This document shows positions 28,701 to 38,851 of a stretch of 64,000 nt of DNA, piece by piece. A program made the translations under genes and the position numbers. The notes beneath the pieces were generated by a model, which did no database searches, had not been told where the DNA came from, and saw only the letters and a program-made list of their open reading frames with translations. The DNA lies in NCBI RefSeq assembly GCF_900113045.1, contig NZ_FONY01000013.1:61212-125211 (forward strand), written 5' to 3'. The stretch's first letter is position 1; each line of letters starts with the position of its first letter. This stretch comes from Thermoflexibacter ruber (GTDB lineage: Bacteria > Bacteroidota > Bacteroidia > Cytophagales > Thermoflexibacteraceae).

Positions 28701-30082
28701 GCTTTCCCTTCTATCAATTTAGGTTGGAAAGCCTGAATGCCCAAGCGGTGCAAGGTAGGAGCGCGGTTGAGCAGAACGGGATGCCCTTTCAATACATTCT
28801 CCAAAATATCCCAAACCACAGGCAACTTCTTATCTACTATTTTCTTTGCCGATTTTACCGTTTTTACAATTCCTCTTTCTATCAATTTTCTAATAATAAA
28901 TGGCTTAAACAGCTCTGCCGCCATGTCCTTAGGCAAGCCGCACTCATGCAGTTTGAGTTCGGGACCTACTACAATTACTGAACGACCAGAATAGTCCACA
29001 CGCTTTCCTAATAGGTTCTGACGGAAACGACCTTGCTTGCCTTTGAGCATATCACTCAAAGACTTTAATGCTCTATTGCCATCAGCACGTACAGCGTTCA
29101 CTTTGCGAGAGTTATCAAACAAAGAATCTACCGCTTCTTGCAACATTCTTTTTTCATTACGCAAAATAACCTCTGGTGCTTTAATATCTATCAAACGCTT
29201 TAAGCGATTGTTCCTAATAATAACCCTTCTATATAAGTCATTCAAGTCAGAAGTAGCAAAGCGACCACCGTCCAAAGGCACTAAGGGACGCAACTCTGGC
29301 GGAATCACGGGCACCATGCGAATAATCATCCATTCTGGCTTGTTTTCTACATTTCTTGTTTTGGCATTGCGGAAAGCCTCTACTACTTTCAGGCGTTTCA
29401 AAGCCTCTGCTTTGCGCTGCTGGGAAGTATCATTAGAAGCCAAATCTCTCAATTCATAAGAAAGTTGGTCTAAGTCCAAACGCTGCAATAGCATTTCTAA
29501 GGCTTCTGCCCCCATTTTAGCGATAAACTTTTGAGGGTCTTCGTCAGGAAGCATTTGATTTTCTCTTGGCAACTTATCTATAATGTCCAAATACTCATCT
29601 TCAGTTAAAAAATCTAACTGGCTGATACCGTCTTTGGCTTTTATTCCCGGCTGTACGACTACGTAGCGTTCATAATAGATTACTTGGTCTAACTTCTTGG
29701 TAGGAAGTCCTAACAAGTAGCCAATTTTATTGGGTAAAGAGCGAAAATACCAAATATGAGCTACAGGAATCACCAGCTGGATATGTCCCATGCGCTCGCG
29801 TCTTACTTTCTTTTCAGTTACTTCCACACCGCATCTGTCGCAAATAATGCCCTTGTAGCGAATACGCTTGTACTTGCCACAATGACACTCCCAATCTTTA
29901 ACAGGTCCAAAAATGCGCTCGCAGAACAACCCACCCATTTCGGGCTTGTAAGTACGGTAATTAATCGTTTCAGGTTGTGTAACTTCTCCATGAGAACTTT
30001 CTAAAATAGACTCTGGAGAGGCAAGGCTAATGGTGATTTTGGTAAAATCGTTGCTAAATTTTTTGTTTTTCTTGAAAGCCAT
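25769..30082 (-). CDS. rpoC: DNA-directed RNA polymerase subunit beta'
   Basis: 1437 residues, the usual length in Bacteroidota. It has the N-terminal zinc site (CHCGKYKR...CDRCGVEV), the catalytic [12 protein letters not shown] with its three aspartates, the [13 protein letters not shown] block, the bridge/trigger regions with [19 protein letters not shown], and the second zinc site ([13 protein letters not shown]). It forms the clamp and active centre with beta. Unlike most bacteria, rpoB is not directly upstream: the 5' neighbour is a divergent SusC gene 519 bases away. The gene is complete and ends in a strong terminator. Confidence 0.98.
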   Translation of the reverse strand: MAFKKNKKFSNDFTKITISLASPESILESSHGEVTQPETINYRTYKPEMGGLFCERIFGPVKDWECHCGKYKRIRYKGIICDRCGVEVTEKKVRRERMGHIQLVIPVAHIWYFRSLPNKIGYLLGLPTKKLDQVIYYERYVVVQPGIKAKDGISQLDFLTEDEYLDIIDKLPRENQMLPDEDPQKFIAKMGAEALEMLLQRLDLDQLSYELRDLASNDTSQQRKAEALKRLKVVEAFRNAKTRNVENKPEWMIIRMVPVIPPELRPLVPLDGGRFATSDLNDLYRRVIIRNNRLKRLIDIKAPEVILRNEKRMLQEAVDSLFDNSRKVNAVRADGNRALKSLSDMLKGKQGRFRQNLLGKRVDYSGRSVIVVGPELKLHECGLPKDMAAELFKPFIIRKLIERGIVKTVKSAKKIVDKKLPVVWDILENVLKGHPVLLNRAPTLHRLGIQAFQPKLIEGKAIQLHPLVCTAFNADFDGDQMAVHVPLGQGAVLEASLLMLASHNILNPANGTPITVPSQDMVLGLYYLSKGRRSTPEHIVKGEGMSFYSAEEVIIAINEGKLDKNAFIKVRVPVKDEKTGQMKNKLIETVAGRVIINQYVPKEVGFLNEELTKKKLQQIIAQVFKTVGMQRTAHFLDDIKYLGFQTAFKGGLSIGLSDVKVPANKMGLIEEAKKEVDAIWNNYYMGLITDNERYNQVIDVWTKVNNDITTTLLKQLEEDRQGFNPIYMMMHSGARGSREQVRQLGGMRGLMAKPQKNLQGSVGEIIENPILSNFKEGLDVVEYFISTHGARKGLADTALKTADAGYLTRRLVDVAQDVVINEEDCGTLRGITMEALKDQDDIIEKLAERILGRVSVHDVFDPLTNELIVASGEEITEDIAKRIDETSIEQVEIRSVLTCESKQGVCSKCYGRNLASGKMVQMGEAVGVIAAQSIGEPGTQLTLRTFHVGGAASNISVESSVNAKFAGKIEFEEMKLVPTTTNDGEKINVVMARTAEVKIVNPNNGQVLISQHVPYGSFLKVKEGQMVEKGDNICYWDPYNAVILSQYDGVVEFEAIEEGITYQEEYDEQTGYKEKVIIETRDRTKNPVIMVRNDQGQVISSNIPVGSHLAVENKQRVKAGQILVKIPRTLSKMRDITGGLPRITELFEARNPSNPAVVSEIDGVVTYGAIKRGNREIFVESKDGVKMKYMVPLSKHILVQENDFVKAGHPLSDGATTPSDILAIKGPTAVQEYLVNEIQEVYRLQGVKINDKHIEVIVRQMMQKVEIIDPGDTMFLPGQVVDKFSFRDANDVILDKKIVIDAGDSTTMKKGMIVSARRLRDENSMLKRKDMKLVKVKDAQPAVSKPTLQGITQASLGTKSVFSAASFQETTKVLSEAAIRGKTDYLLGLKENVIVGHLIPAGTGMRQYDTIKVYSKEEYEAIKESKETFKLKKEYQD

Positions 30083-30601
30083 CTGAGGAATAGTGTATTT
30101 AGAATGTGCTTAAACCTTAGTCTAATTTTGAACTTGCAAAGTTATAATAAAAAAATAAATCTGCCTAAAAATTTTCAAAAAAATATTTTTAATGCAAAGT
30201 ATTTTGCCTGATTTTTGCTTAAATAGGCAAAATTTTGAAAATCAATCGTTTATTTAATAATTTTTACTGAATCTTGGAGAAAGCAGGACTAATTTAAATT
30301 TAATTAATTGAAAAGCAATTAGATAAAAAATTATATGCATAATTAACTTCACCTATTTATGGAATTAGCTTAAAAATTAACAATTTATTAAAATTTGATT
30401 ATCAAATACTTATCATTTATATCTCAAATCTGTTATAACTTTTAACAAAATTTCTTAACTATTTATTAAAAATATTAACTTTATTTGTGAACTTCAATTA
30501 AAAACTACTTAAACCTATTCTACCACAGCAAGCTAACTTTTTAGCCTGTTTTATTTTTTTATTTCTTATTTTCAATTTTTTTAAATCTTAAATCTTAAAA
30601 A
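30083..30601. other. Divergent intergenic region between rpoC and SusC
   Basis: 519 very AT-rich bases. A TAACTTTG -7-like box for rpoC lies on the minus strand at 30144-30137. The 61-bp block shared with the second SusC gene is at 30440-30500. No gene is seen, and no part of rpoB or of ribosomal protein genes. Confidence 0.5.
30440..30500 (+). promoter_or_regulatory. Upstream block shared by the two SusC genes (copy 1)
   Basis: 61 bases that match 35504-35564 at 54 positions; all seven differences are transitions. It lies 101 bases before the first SusC start; the second copy lies 105 bases before its gene. The equal placement suggests a promoter or 5' leader common to both operons. Shared ancestry of a duplicated operon is the alternative. 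Confidence 0.55.
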
Positions 30602-33600
30602 ATGAAACGACTATTACACTATGGCTTTGTGCTTTTAGTGGTGTTTGCATTCACCTCGCTTGCACAAGCACAAGACCGAACCATCTCGGGGAAAGTAACC
30701 TCAGCAGAAGACGGCAATCCGCTTCCGGGAGTAAATGTCATCGTGAAGGGTACTTCCACAGGTACAGCAACAGGTTCTGATGGAACTTATAAACTTCAAG
30801 TTCCTTCTAATGCACAAGCATTGATTTTCAGTTTTGTAGGTTTTCTTAACCAAGAAGTGCAAATCGGCAACAGAAGCACGATAGATGTAGTATTGCAAAC
30901 TGACCAAAAACTACTTTCTGAGGTAGTTGTAGTAGGTTATGGAGAGCAGAGTCGTAAGACTTTGACCTCTGCCATTACCAGAATTGAAGGTTCTACTATT
31001 GCTAATCTTGCTACACCAAGCTTTGACCAACAGTTAGCAGGACGTGCCGCAGGCGTACAGGTTACTACACCAAGCGGTATTTTGGGGCAAGCCCCTCGTA
31101 TTTTGATTCGTGGGACAAACTCTGTTTCTTCAGGAACTTTTCCTTTGGTGGTAATAGACAACGTTCCTATGATTACAGGCAACCAAAGTGGTGCCACGCC
31201 TACTAACCCTATTGGGGATATTAACCCTGCAGATATAGAGTCTTTTGAAATATTGAAGGACGGTGCAGCAACAGCTATTTTTGGTTCAAGAGCGGCAAAT
31301 GGAGTTATCTTGATAACTACTAAGCGAGGCAAAAGAAACTCTGGCGCAAGGGTAAATTTAGATGCTTACTATGGTGTAGCACAGCCTATCAATCGCTTTG
31401 ATTTGTTAAATGCACAAGAGTTTATCACCATAGCCAATGAAAAATTGGCGGGTTTAGGACTTGCTCCACAAGCGTTCCCAGACCCTAATGGTGCAGAAAC
31501 AGACTGGCAAAGTCAAATCCTTCGCACAGGTACTGTACAGAACTACGGCATTAATTTTAGTGGTGGTAGCGACAAAACTACTTACTTTTTCTCTTTGGGT
31601 TACACCGACCAATTAGGTTCTACAGTGTCTAATGCTCAAAAAAGATTGACTTTTAGGGGAAATATAGACCACCAAATCAATAAGTGGATAGAGGCAGGTA
31701 CTTCTCTTTCTCTTACACGCAACAATAATGACGGTCTGAATACGGGAACGAATGCACTCTCTGGCAATATCACAGGTGGCTTGAGGCTTTTCCCCAATGT
31801 GCCTGTTTTTAATCCTAATCATCCAACAGGCTACAATATCTCTCCAGACAATCAAGTATTAGGCAACGGGGCAAATACACGTAACATTGATAATAATTAT
31901 ACTAACATTAGGTTTGTATTAGATAACAATAAGTTCCAAGCACAAACCAATCGTATTTTGTCTAACTCCTACTTCCAAGTAAATATTTTGGATGGGCTAC
32001 GCTTGAAAACACAATATGCGATTGACTACTCTGCTACAAGGAGTTTTTCATCTTTAGACCCTCGTCACGGAGATGGTCGTGGCTCAAATGGGGTAGTAAA
32101 TATGACTCAAAGAGACGTAATCCGTTGGAATTGGCAAAATTTATTGACTTATAACAAGTCTTTGGGTGACCATAATTTGGGCTTGACCGCAGGTTTAGAA
32201 TACCAAAAAACTGATGTTAGTTCCTTCACTGCGGGCGGACAAAACTTCTCAGACCGTTTCTTTATCCAGAACGGCTTGATTACAGGGACTTACTCTACAC
32301 AGACCTCAAGCGGAACAAACGTGCCGACAGGATTTGACTCTTACTTTTTCAGAGCAAACTATGGCTACAAAGCCAAGTATTTGGCGGGATTTAGCGTAAG
32401 AAATGACGGTATTTCTTCCTTGCCTCCAGCAAATCGTAGAGGTAATTTCTTAGGTGGTTCACTTGGCTATAGAGTTTCTGAGGAAGATTTTTATAAAAAT
32501 TCCTCTTTGGCAAAAATTATGAACGAAGTAAAGCTAAGAGGTAGCTATGCAGAAGTAGGTAATGTGGATATTGGTTCTTTCCCTTATGTAGGCGTATTTG
32601 GTGCAGCGCAGTACGCTTCCCAAAATGGTATAGCTTTCTCACAAGCAGGGAATCCTGACCTGAAGTGGGAAACAAGTAAAAAAATAGACTTTGGGGTAGA
32701 ATTAGGTTTTTTGAATAATAGATTGACTTTGAGCGTAGATTACTTCCAAAACAATGTAGATGGTTTGATTCTCGATGCCCCTACGCCAAGTTCCATAGGT
32801 ATTCCGGGTAACTCTATTAGCAAAAACATCGGATCTTTGCTCAATAAAGGATGGGAGTTCCACGCTACTGCGGAGGTCATGAACAAAAATGGTTTCAAAT
32901 GGAATATAGATGCTAACTTCTCTGCCATAAATAACCAAATTCAAGGTTTAAATAAAGGTTTGGACGGTAAAGACCAAGACTTACTATTCACTTACCATGT
33001 TACGAGAGTAGGTTTCCCAATAGGTTCTTTCTATGGCTTTGAAACTGCAGGAGTAAATCCTGCCAATGGAAATCCATTGTTTGTCAAAGGTGAAGGTAGA
33101 ATAGTTCAGCGAAACGTAACTACAGGGACTTACTCTTTCTATGACCCTGCTAATCCTAAGAATGAAAGTAACACACAAGGTGCGGCGTTGAACTTTGCAG
33201 ATGTAGCAGACGGAGGTGATAGAAAAATATTAGGGAATTCTAACCCTACTTGGTTTGGTGGCTTGACCAATACTTTTAATTACAAAGGTTTTGAGTTAGA
33301 AGTATTTTTGCGTTACTCTGGCGGTAACAAAATCTTAAACTTGACCAGACAAGGCACCTTGCTCAACTATGACTTTAATAATAGTGGTAGAGAAATACTC
33401 AATCGCTGGCAAAAAGAAGGTGATGTTACCGATGTGCCAAGGTTAGTGATTAATAGAACTGCCCAAGCCAACTTGACAGGGGCAACTACTACCAGATTTT
33501 TAGAAAAAGGCGACTTCCTTAGAATCCAAAATATTGTTTTGAGTTACAACTTGCCTTCTTCTTTACTTGATAAAGGTGCATTCCCCGTGAGAAGTTTGCG

Positions 33601-33757
33601 CGTTTTTGTTCAGGTACAGAATGCCTTTACATTTACTAAATACACAGGACTTGACCCAGAGCTATCAAGTAGCACAGGGAACAGTACCTTTGGTACAGAT
33701 GAAAATACTAATCCTCAAATCAGATTTACAACCTTTGGAATCAATATAGGCTTATAA
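30602..33757 (+). CDS. SusC/RagA family TonB-dependent outer-membrane transporter
   Basis: 1051 residues: signal peptide (ending ...SLAQAQ), carboxypeptidase-D-like domain (about 26-105, ISGKVTSAEDGNPLPGVNV...), TonB box/linker (SEVVVVGYGEQ), plug domain (RILIRGTNS to ILITTKRGKR) and a large beta barrel ending in FGINIGL. It works as the lid-bound pore of a SusCD pair that imports glycans or peptides. The SusD partner begins 4 bases later. The first 110 residues are almost identical to those of the second SusC at 35670, while the barrel differs. The substrate is not evident: no glycoside hydrolase or peptidase accompanies it. Confidence 0.93.
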   Translation: MKRLLHYGFVLLVVFAFTSLAQAQDRTISGKVTSAEDGNPLPGVNVIVKGTSTGTATGSDGTYKLQVPSNAQALIFSFVGFLNQEVQIGNRSTIDVVLQTDQKLLSEVVVVGYGEQSRKTLTSAITRIEGSTIANLATPSFDQQLAGRAAGVQVTTPSGILGQAPRILIRGTNSVSSGTFPLVVIDNVPMITGNQSGATPTNPIGDINPADIESFEILKDGAATAIFGSRAANGVILITTKRGKRNSGARVNLDAYYGVAQPINRFDLLNAQEFITIANEKLAGLGLAPQAFPDPNGAETDWQSQILRTGTVQNYGINFSGGSDKTTYFFSLGYTDQLGSTVSNAQKRLTFRGNIDHQINKWIEAGTSLSLTRNNNDGLNTGTNALSGNITGGLRLFPNVPVFNPNHPTGYNISPDNQVLGNGANTRNIDNNYTNIRFVLDNNKFQAQTNRILSNSYFQVNILDGLRLKTQYAIDYSATRSFSSLDPRHGDGRGSNGVVNMTQRDVIRWNWQNLLTYNKSLGDHNLGLTAGLEYQKTDVSSFTAGGQNFSDRFFIQNGLITGTYSTQTSSGTNVPTGFDSYFFRANYGYKAKYLAGFSVRNDGISSLPPANRRGNFLGGSLGYRVSEEDFYKNSSLAKIMNEVKLRGSYAEVGNVDIGSFPYVGVFGAAQYASQNGIAFSQAGNPDLKWETSKKIDFGVELGFLNNRLTLSVDYFQNNVDGLILDAPTPSSIGIPGNSISKNIGSLLNKGWEFHATAEVMNKNGFKWNIDANFSAINNQIQGLNKGLDGKDQDLLFTYHVTRVGFPIGSFYGFETAGVNPANGNPLFVKGEGRIVQRNVTTGTYSFYDPANPKNESNTQGAALNFADVADGGDRKILGNSNPTWFGGLTNTFNYKGFELEVFLRYSGGNKILNLTRQGTLLNYDFNNSGREILNRWQKEGDVTDVPRLVINRTAQANLTGATTTRFLEKGDFLRIQNIVLSYNLPSSLLDKGAFPVRSLRVFVQVQNAFTFTKYTGLDPELSSSTGNSTFGTDENTNPQIRFTTFGINIGL

Positions 33758-33761
33758 TACT

Positions 33762-35366
33762 ATGAAAAATATAAAATACTATTTGGCGGCGATATTGGTA
33801 ATATTGCTTGCCTCTTGCGAAGTAAATGACTTACAACCGCAAACTGCACTTTCAGAAACTACCGCTTTTGAAACTCCTGAGCGTATAGAACTTGCTGTAG
33901 CAGGCGTGTATGATGGAGGACAGTCTGGATTTTATTTAGGTGGAGCAGTAAGAGGTTATCCTTTTGGTGCAGCAGTCCATCAGCAGGGCGACATGAGAGG
34001 CGAGGATATGATAAGTACTCAGTTATTTTATGCGATTACTTACGAAAATACTTATGACCCTACTTCTCCTAATAATGGCTTTTTATGGCAAACTTTGTAT
34101 GCTATGATTAACAGAGCCAATATTGTGATTGAGGGGATTAAAAAAACAAGACCTTCGGCAGTGCTTACACAAGAAAAATTGAATGAATATGAAGCAGAAT
34201 GTCGTTTCTTGCGTGCTATTGGTCATCATTTTCTTTTGATTCACTGGTCAAGACCCTTTTCAGATAATCCTACCGCTCCAAATGGTGGAGTCCCCTACCG
34301 CACTTCTTCTGTGGGTGTTGTTGGAGGAGCATCGGTAGATGAAGCGATTGCACAAGGCAGAAATACAGTAGCTGAGTGCTATGATAAAATCATAGAAGAC
34401 CTTAATTTTGCGGAGACAAACCTTCCTGCAACTCGTGCAACTAATAGAATTACAAGAGCTACGAGAGCGGCAGCCATTGCAGCTAAAACTCGTGTTAGAT
34501 TGCACCAAGGAAGATGGCAAGATGTCATTACCGAAGGAAATAAACTTGCCCCTCAAGCCACTGCACCTTTTTCAAGTCCAATAGGTAGTCATTCGCTTAC
34601 TGCTTCTCCTATGGGACCTTTTGGAGCAGGAAATAAAAACAACTCTGAATCTATCTTTTCTATTGAAAACAATGACGTGGACAATGGGGGCGTAAATGGT
34701 GCTTTGCCAACCATGTACGGCTCTTCTGCTTCTGGGGCGAGGGGTATTATCTGTATTAGTCCTATTTTGTGGAATCAATCATGGTGGTTAGCAAGTGATT
34801 TGAGAAAATCTGCCACTATGGTACAAGACGACCCCGTAACTGCACCCGGTAGAGGGGGGAAGTTTACAAGAAAATATGCTGATGCAGTTACTCGTACTGA
34901 TAATTCTCCTATTTTCAGGTATGCTGAGGTATTACTCAACTTAGCAGAAGCACTTGCCCGCAATAGTTCTGGAGTCGACCCTAAAGCGGTAGCTTTACTC
35001 AATGCAGTGAGAAATAGAGCGGTAACTAATACAGCCGACCAATTTACCGTGAGCAGTTTTGCTACATCAACGGACTTAGTTCGTGCTATCCTCCAAGAAA
35101 GAAGGATTGAGTTTATAGGCGAAGGGTTAAGATGGGGTGATATTCACAGGCTTTCCAAAGACCCTAACTTTGATGTAGGCGGTATCCCAGCTAAAGCCAA
35201 TCGTGGTATTTCTAACTTCGCACCGCTATATACCAATAATCCTGCAACTACTTTCCCTATGCAACCTGCCATTCCTTATGCGGATTTCCGCTTCCTTTGG
35301 CCTATACCTTCGGAAGAAATAGTGAATAATCCGACTTTGGCAAAACAGCAGAATCCGGGCTGGTAA
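33762..35366 (+). CDS. SusD/RagB family nutrient-binding lipoprotein
   Basis: 534 residues with a lipoprotein signal (ILVILLASCEVN, lipidated Cys near residue 19), TPR-like helices (FLRAIGHHFLLIHW) and the C-terminal SusD block (RYAEVLLNLAEALAR, ILQERRIEFIGEGLRWGDIHRL, LWPIPSEEI-NN). It is the surface lid of the transporter encoded directly upstream, 4 bases away. A strong terminator ends this pair at 35400. Ligand specificity cannot be read. Confidence 0.93.
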   Translation: MKNIKYYLAAILVILLASCEVNDLQPQTALSETTAFETPERIELAVAGVYDGGQSGFYLGGAVRGYPFGAAVHQQGDMRGEDMISTQLFYAITYENTYDPTSPNNGFLWQTLYAMINRANIVIEGIKKTRPSAVLTQEKLNEYEAECRFLRAIGHHFLLIHWSRPFSDNPTAPNGGVPYRTSSVGVVGGASVDEAIAQGRNTVAECYDKIIEDLNFAETNLPATRATNRITRATRAAAIAAKTRVRLHQGRWQDVITEGNKLAPQATAPFSSPIGSHSLTASPMGPFGAGNKNNSESIFSIENNDVDNGGVNGALPTMYGSSASGARGIICISPILWNQSWWLASDLRKSATMVQDDPVTAPGRGGKFTRKYADAVTRTDNSPIFRYAEVLLNLAEALARNSSGVDPKAVALLNAVRNRAVTNTADQFTVSSFATSTDLVRAILQERRIEFIGEGLRWGDIHRLSKDPNFDVGGIPAKANRGISNFAPLYTNNPATTFPMQPAIPYADFRFLWPIPSEEIVNNPTLAKQQNPGW

Positions 35367-35399
35367 GATTATAGAGGATTTTACCATAGTTTTATAAAT

Positions 35400-35435
35400 A
35401 AAGAGGAATTAACTTTGTGTTAATTCCTCTTTTGT
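35400..35435 (+). terminator. Rho-independent terminator after the first SusCD pair
   Basis: A perfect 14-bp stem, AAAGAGGAATTAAC and its complement around TTTGT, with the stem's own T-run extended by TTTTG. It lies 34 bases after the SusD stop. Confidence 0.9.
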
Positions 35436-35503
35436 TTATCATTTAAGGTAAAATTAAATATTTTAGTATCTCATTATCAGGTGTTTGCTTTTTTAGTATG
35501 AAT

Positions 35504-35564
35504 TTTTAACAAAATTTCTTAATCATTTATTAAAAATATTAGTTTTATTTGCAAACCTCAATTA
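35504..35564 (+). promoter_or_regulatory. Upstream block shared by the two SusC genes (copy 2)
   Basis: Second copy of the 61-bp block (54 of 61 positions equal to 30440-30500), 105 bases before the SusC start. The region between the preceding terminator and this gene (about 300 bases) holds nothing else I can recognise. Confidence 0.55.
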
Positions 35565-35669
35565 ACATTCATATCAACAACCTACCTAATCATTAATAAG
35601 TTAATTTGTTTTTTATTTTAACTAAGTATTAATTTTTATTATTTAATTGTTTAACCTAAATCTTAAAAC

Positions 35670-38600
35670 ATGAAACGACTCTTACTTTATGGTTTAGTGC
35701 TTCTTACAGCAATTGCATTCACCAATATTGCACAAGCACAAGACCGCGTTATCTCTGGGAAGGTAACTTCATCGGAAGACGGTAATCCACTCCCGGGAGT
35801 GAACGTAGTAGTCAAAGGTACTACGGTTGGTACAGCCACAAGTACTGATGGTACATACAAGTTACAAGTACCTTCTAATGCTCAGGCATTAATTTTCAGT
35901 TTTGTGGGTTTCTTGAACCAAGAAGTGCAAATTGGGAATAGAAGCACCATTGATATTTCTATGCAGACAGACCAAAAGCTTCTTACAGAAGTTGTTGTAG
36001 TCGGCTACGGAACACAAAACAAGAAGGAGCTCACTGGCTCTGTAGCCTCTGTAAGGAGTGAAGAAATCGCTAACCTACCTCTACTTGGGGTTGACCAAGC
36101 ATTGCAAGGTAGAGCTGCGGGGGTGATGGTTACGCAAAACTCTGGAACTCCTGGGGGCGGTATTGCAGTGCGCGTACGTGGATCTGGCTCTATCACAGGC
36201 AGCAACGAGCCTTTGTATGTAGTAGATGGTGTACCCATCAACACGGGTAGCTACGCTCGCTTTGGTGTGGGAAATCAGCAAACAAATGCCTTAGCAGACT
36301 TGAACCCTTCAGACATTGAGTCTTTTGAAATCTTGAAAGACGGAGCATCTGCAGCTATCTATGGCTCTCGTGCTTCTAATGGCGTAGTCTTGATTACTAC
36401 TAAGAGAGGTAAGCAAGGTAAAACAAATATAGATTTTGGCTTTTATACAGGTGTACAACAAGTATGGAAAAAAGTAGGATTGGCTACTGGACCTCAGTAT
36501 GTAGAAGCCTTACAAGAAGGGGTAAGAAACAGATTCGGGGCTAATGTAGTACCCAGTCAGTTGGGCTTAGTGGGTTTGGATAATGCTCCAAGTAGCTATC
36601 CAACTGCCGACTGGTTTAGTGAAATTTTCCGTACCGCCCCCATCTCTCAATATGATTTGAGCGTGTCTGGGGGGACAGAAAATACTAAGTTTCGTATCTC
36701 AGGTACTTATTTTGACCAACAAGGCATAGTGTTAGGTTCTGGTTTTAATCGTTTTAATACACGTATCAACTTAGACCATAGCATTAGCAAGAAAGTAAAA
36801 GTGGGAATGAGTTTGGGTATTACTCGTTCTGCTCAGAACAGAATCCAAAACGATAACAACATTTATGGCGTTGTCTCAGCAGCTATACTTTTAGGCACGC
36901 ATATTCCTGTTAGAAATCCTGACGGTACCTATGGCAGAGACCCTAATGCCTCAGTAGATAACCCCGTAGCCGTAGCAACTGAGCCTTTAATTAAAGTAAT
37001 TACACATAGATTAATAGGTAACGCCTATTTAGAATATGAAATTATTAAAGGCTTAACCTTCAAGACTTCTTGGGGAACAGATGCTATGGATTTCCGCGAA
37101 CGTTTCTTCTTACCTACTACCACTAACCAAGGTGCAGGTGTAAATGGTGAAGGCAGAGAGGTTTCTACGCAAGATATTAGCTGGCTCACAGAAAACACCT
37201 TAAACTTTACCAAAAAATTTGGAGAGAAACATAATTTTAATGCACTGATAGGGGCTACTTACCAAGAGTCTAACTACGAGTCTATTTTGACAGTAGCGCG
37301 AGTATTTCCTGGTAATGATATCAAGAGATTATCTGCGGGTGCAGTGAAAACAGATGCTTCATCTTCTGGTACTTCTTGGGGAATTGCCTCTTATTTGGCA
37401 CGCGTGAACTATGATTTTGCTGGCAAGTATTTATTCAGTGCAAGTATTCGCTATGATGGTTCTTCAAGATTCTCGGAAGCTAACCGCTGGGGCACTTTCC
37501 CTTCTGTATCTGCGGGCTGGAGAATCTCTGAGGAAAACTTTATGAAAGGTATAGAGTTTTTGAGCGACTTGAAATTAAGAGCAACTTACGGAGTTACTGG
37601 TAATCAAGAGTTTGGTAACTTCTCGTATTTAGGCTTGTATGGCTCAGGAAACAACTACTTGCAAAGAGGAGGTATTGCTCCTTCCCAATTAGCTAACCCC
37701 AATCTTACTTGGGAAAAAGGAGAAAATATTAATGCAGGTTTAGATGTTGGTTTTCTAAGTGATAGATTCAGCTTCTCAGTAGATTATTTCATTAGAAATA
37801 CCAATGCTCTGCTCCTGAATCGTCAGTTACCGCTTACTTCTGGCTTCGGAAGTATTACTGAAAACATAGGTAGTGTAGAGAATAAAGGACTTGAAATTGC
37901 CTTAAACACTACTAATGTCAATACATCTTCCTTTAAGTGGACTACTAACTTCAATATATCTTTTATCAGAAATAAAATTACTGCCCTATTCAATAATCAA
38001 CCTTTTGCTGCTGGCTTTGCAAACTGGGTAGCCGTAGGCGAACCTTTGGGTGCTTTCAGGGGCTTCAGAGTAGAAAAAATCTTCCAAACCCAAGAGGAAA
38101 TAGACCAGTTAAATGCAGAAGCAAGAAATAAATTTGGAGCAGGTGCGGTTTATCAAGCAGCGTTAACTCGTCCCGGCGACTTTAAATTTAAAGATATTAA
38201 TGGAGACGGCAGAATTACAACGGATGACCAAGAAATTTTAGGAAATGCACAGCCTAAGTTCTTTGGTGGAATTACAAACAATCTTTCTTACAAAGGTTTT
38301 GACTTAATGTTCTTTTTCCAATTCATGTACGGAAACAGTATTTGGAATCATACGCGGGTATTTTCAGAAGGCATGAACAGTATCTTTGGGCAAACCTCGG
38401 GCATCCTAAATCGTTGGACACCTAACAATACTAATACCAATATGCCAAGAGCTGTTTGGGGAGACCCCAATAATAACCGAAGAAACTCCGACCATTGGAT
38501 AGAAGATGGCTCTTACTTGCGTTTGAAAAATGTTGTATTAGGCTATACTCTACCTAAGTCTTTAATTGAAAAAACTAAAGTATTCCGTAATGCACGTCTG

Positions 38601-38756
38601 TATGTAGCAGCTCAGAACTTACTTACTTTTACCAAATACTCAGGTTTAGACCCAGAAGTAAATACTTTTAGTGGTTCTAATATCTCCTTAGGGACGGACT
38701 TCTTAACTTTTCCACAAGCACGTACTATGACGATAGGTGTGAACTTGGGTTTATAA
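35670..38756 (+). CDS. SusC/RagA family TonB-dependent outer-membrane transporter
   Basis: 1028 residues with the same domain order as the gene at 30602: signal peptide (...NIAQAQ), carboxypeptidase-D-like domain, EVVVVGYGTQ linker, plug (VRVRGSGSITGSNEPLYVVDGVP) and beta barrel ending GVNLGL. The barrel segments DPEV and RPGDFKFKDINGDGRIT are standard. Signal and N-terminal domain are nearly the same as in the first SusC; the rest has diverged, so substrate choice probably differs. SusD partner follows after 95 bases. Confidence 0.93.
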   Translation: MKRLLLYGLVLLTAIAFTNIAQAQDRVISGKVTSSEDGNPLPGVNVVVKGTTVGTATSTDGTYKLQVPSNAQALIFSFVGFLNQEVQIGNRSTIDISMQTDQKLLTEVVVVGYGTQNKKELTGSVASVRSEEIANLPLLGVDQALQGRAAGVMVTQNSGTPGGGIAVRVRGSGSITGSNEPLYVVDGVPINTGSYARFGVGNQQTNALADLNPSDIESFEILKDGASAAIYGSRASNGVVLITTKRGKQGKTNIDFGFYTGVQQVWKKVGLATGPQYVEALQEGVRNRFGANVVPSQLGLVGLDNAPSSYPTADWFSEIFRTAPISQYDLSVSGGTENTKFRISGTYFDQQGIVLGSGFNRFNTRINLDHSISKKVKVGMSLGITRSAQNRIQNDNNIYGVVSAAILLGTHIPVRNPDGTYGRDPNASVDNPVAVATEPLIKVITHRLIGNAYLEYEIIKGLTFKTSWGTDAMDFRERFFLPTTTNQGAGVNGEGREVSTQDISWLTENTLNFTKKFGEKHNFNALIGATYQESNYESILTVARVFPGNDIKRLSAGAVKTDASSSGTSWGIASYLARVNYDFAGKYLFSASIRYDGSSRFSEANRWGTFPSVSAGWRISEENFMKGIEFLSDLKLRATYGVTGNQEFGNFSYLGLYGSGNNYLQRGGIAPSQLANPNLTWEKGENINAGLDVGFLSDRFSFSVDYFIRNTNALLLNRQLPLTSGFGSITENIGSVENKGLEIALNTTNVNTSSFKWTTNFNISFIRNKITALFNNQPFAAGFANWVAVGEPLGAFRGFRVEKIFQTQEEIDQLNAEARNKFGAGAVYQAALTRPGDFKFKDINGDGRITTDDQEILGNAQPKFFGGITNNLSYKGFDLMFFFQFMYGNSIWNHTRVFSEGMNSIFGQTSGILNRWTPNNTNTNMPRAVWGDPNNNRRNSDHWIEDGSYLRLKNVVLGYTLPKSLIEKTKVFRNARLYVAAQNLLTFTKYSGLDPEVNTFSGSNISLGTDFLTFPQARTMTIGVNLGL

Positions 38757-38851
38757 TCAGTTAGTGATTTATAGCTTAATTTCATGATTTTTACTAATTG
38801 TAAATCAATTACTTATTTAAAATTTCTAAATGATTTTTAAAATATTTTAAT

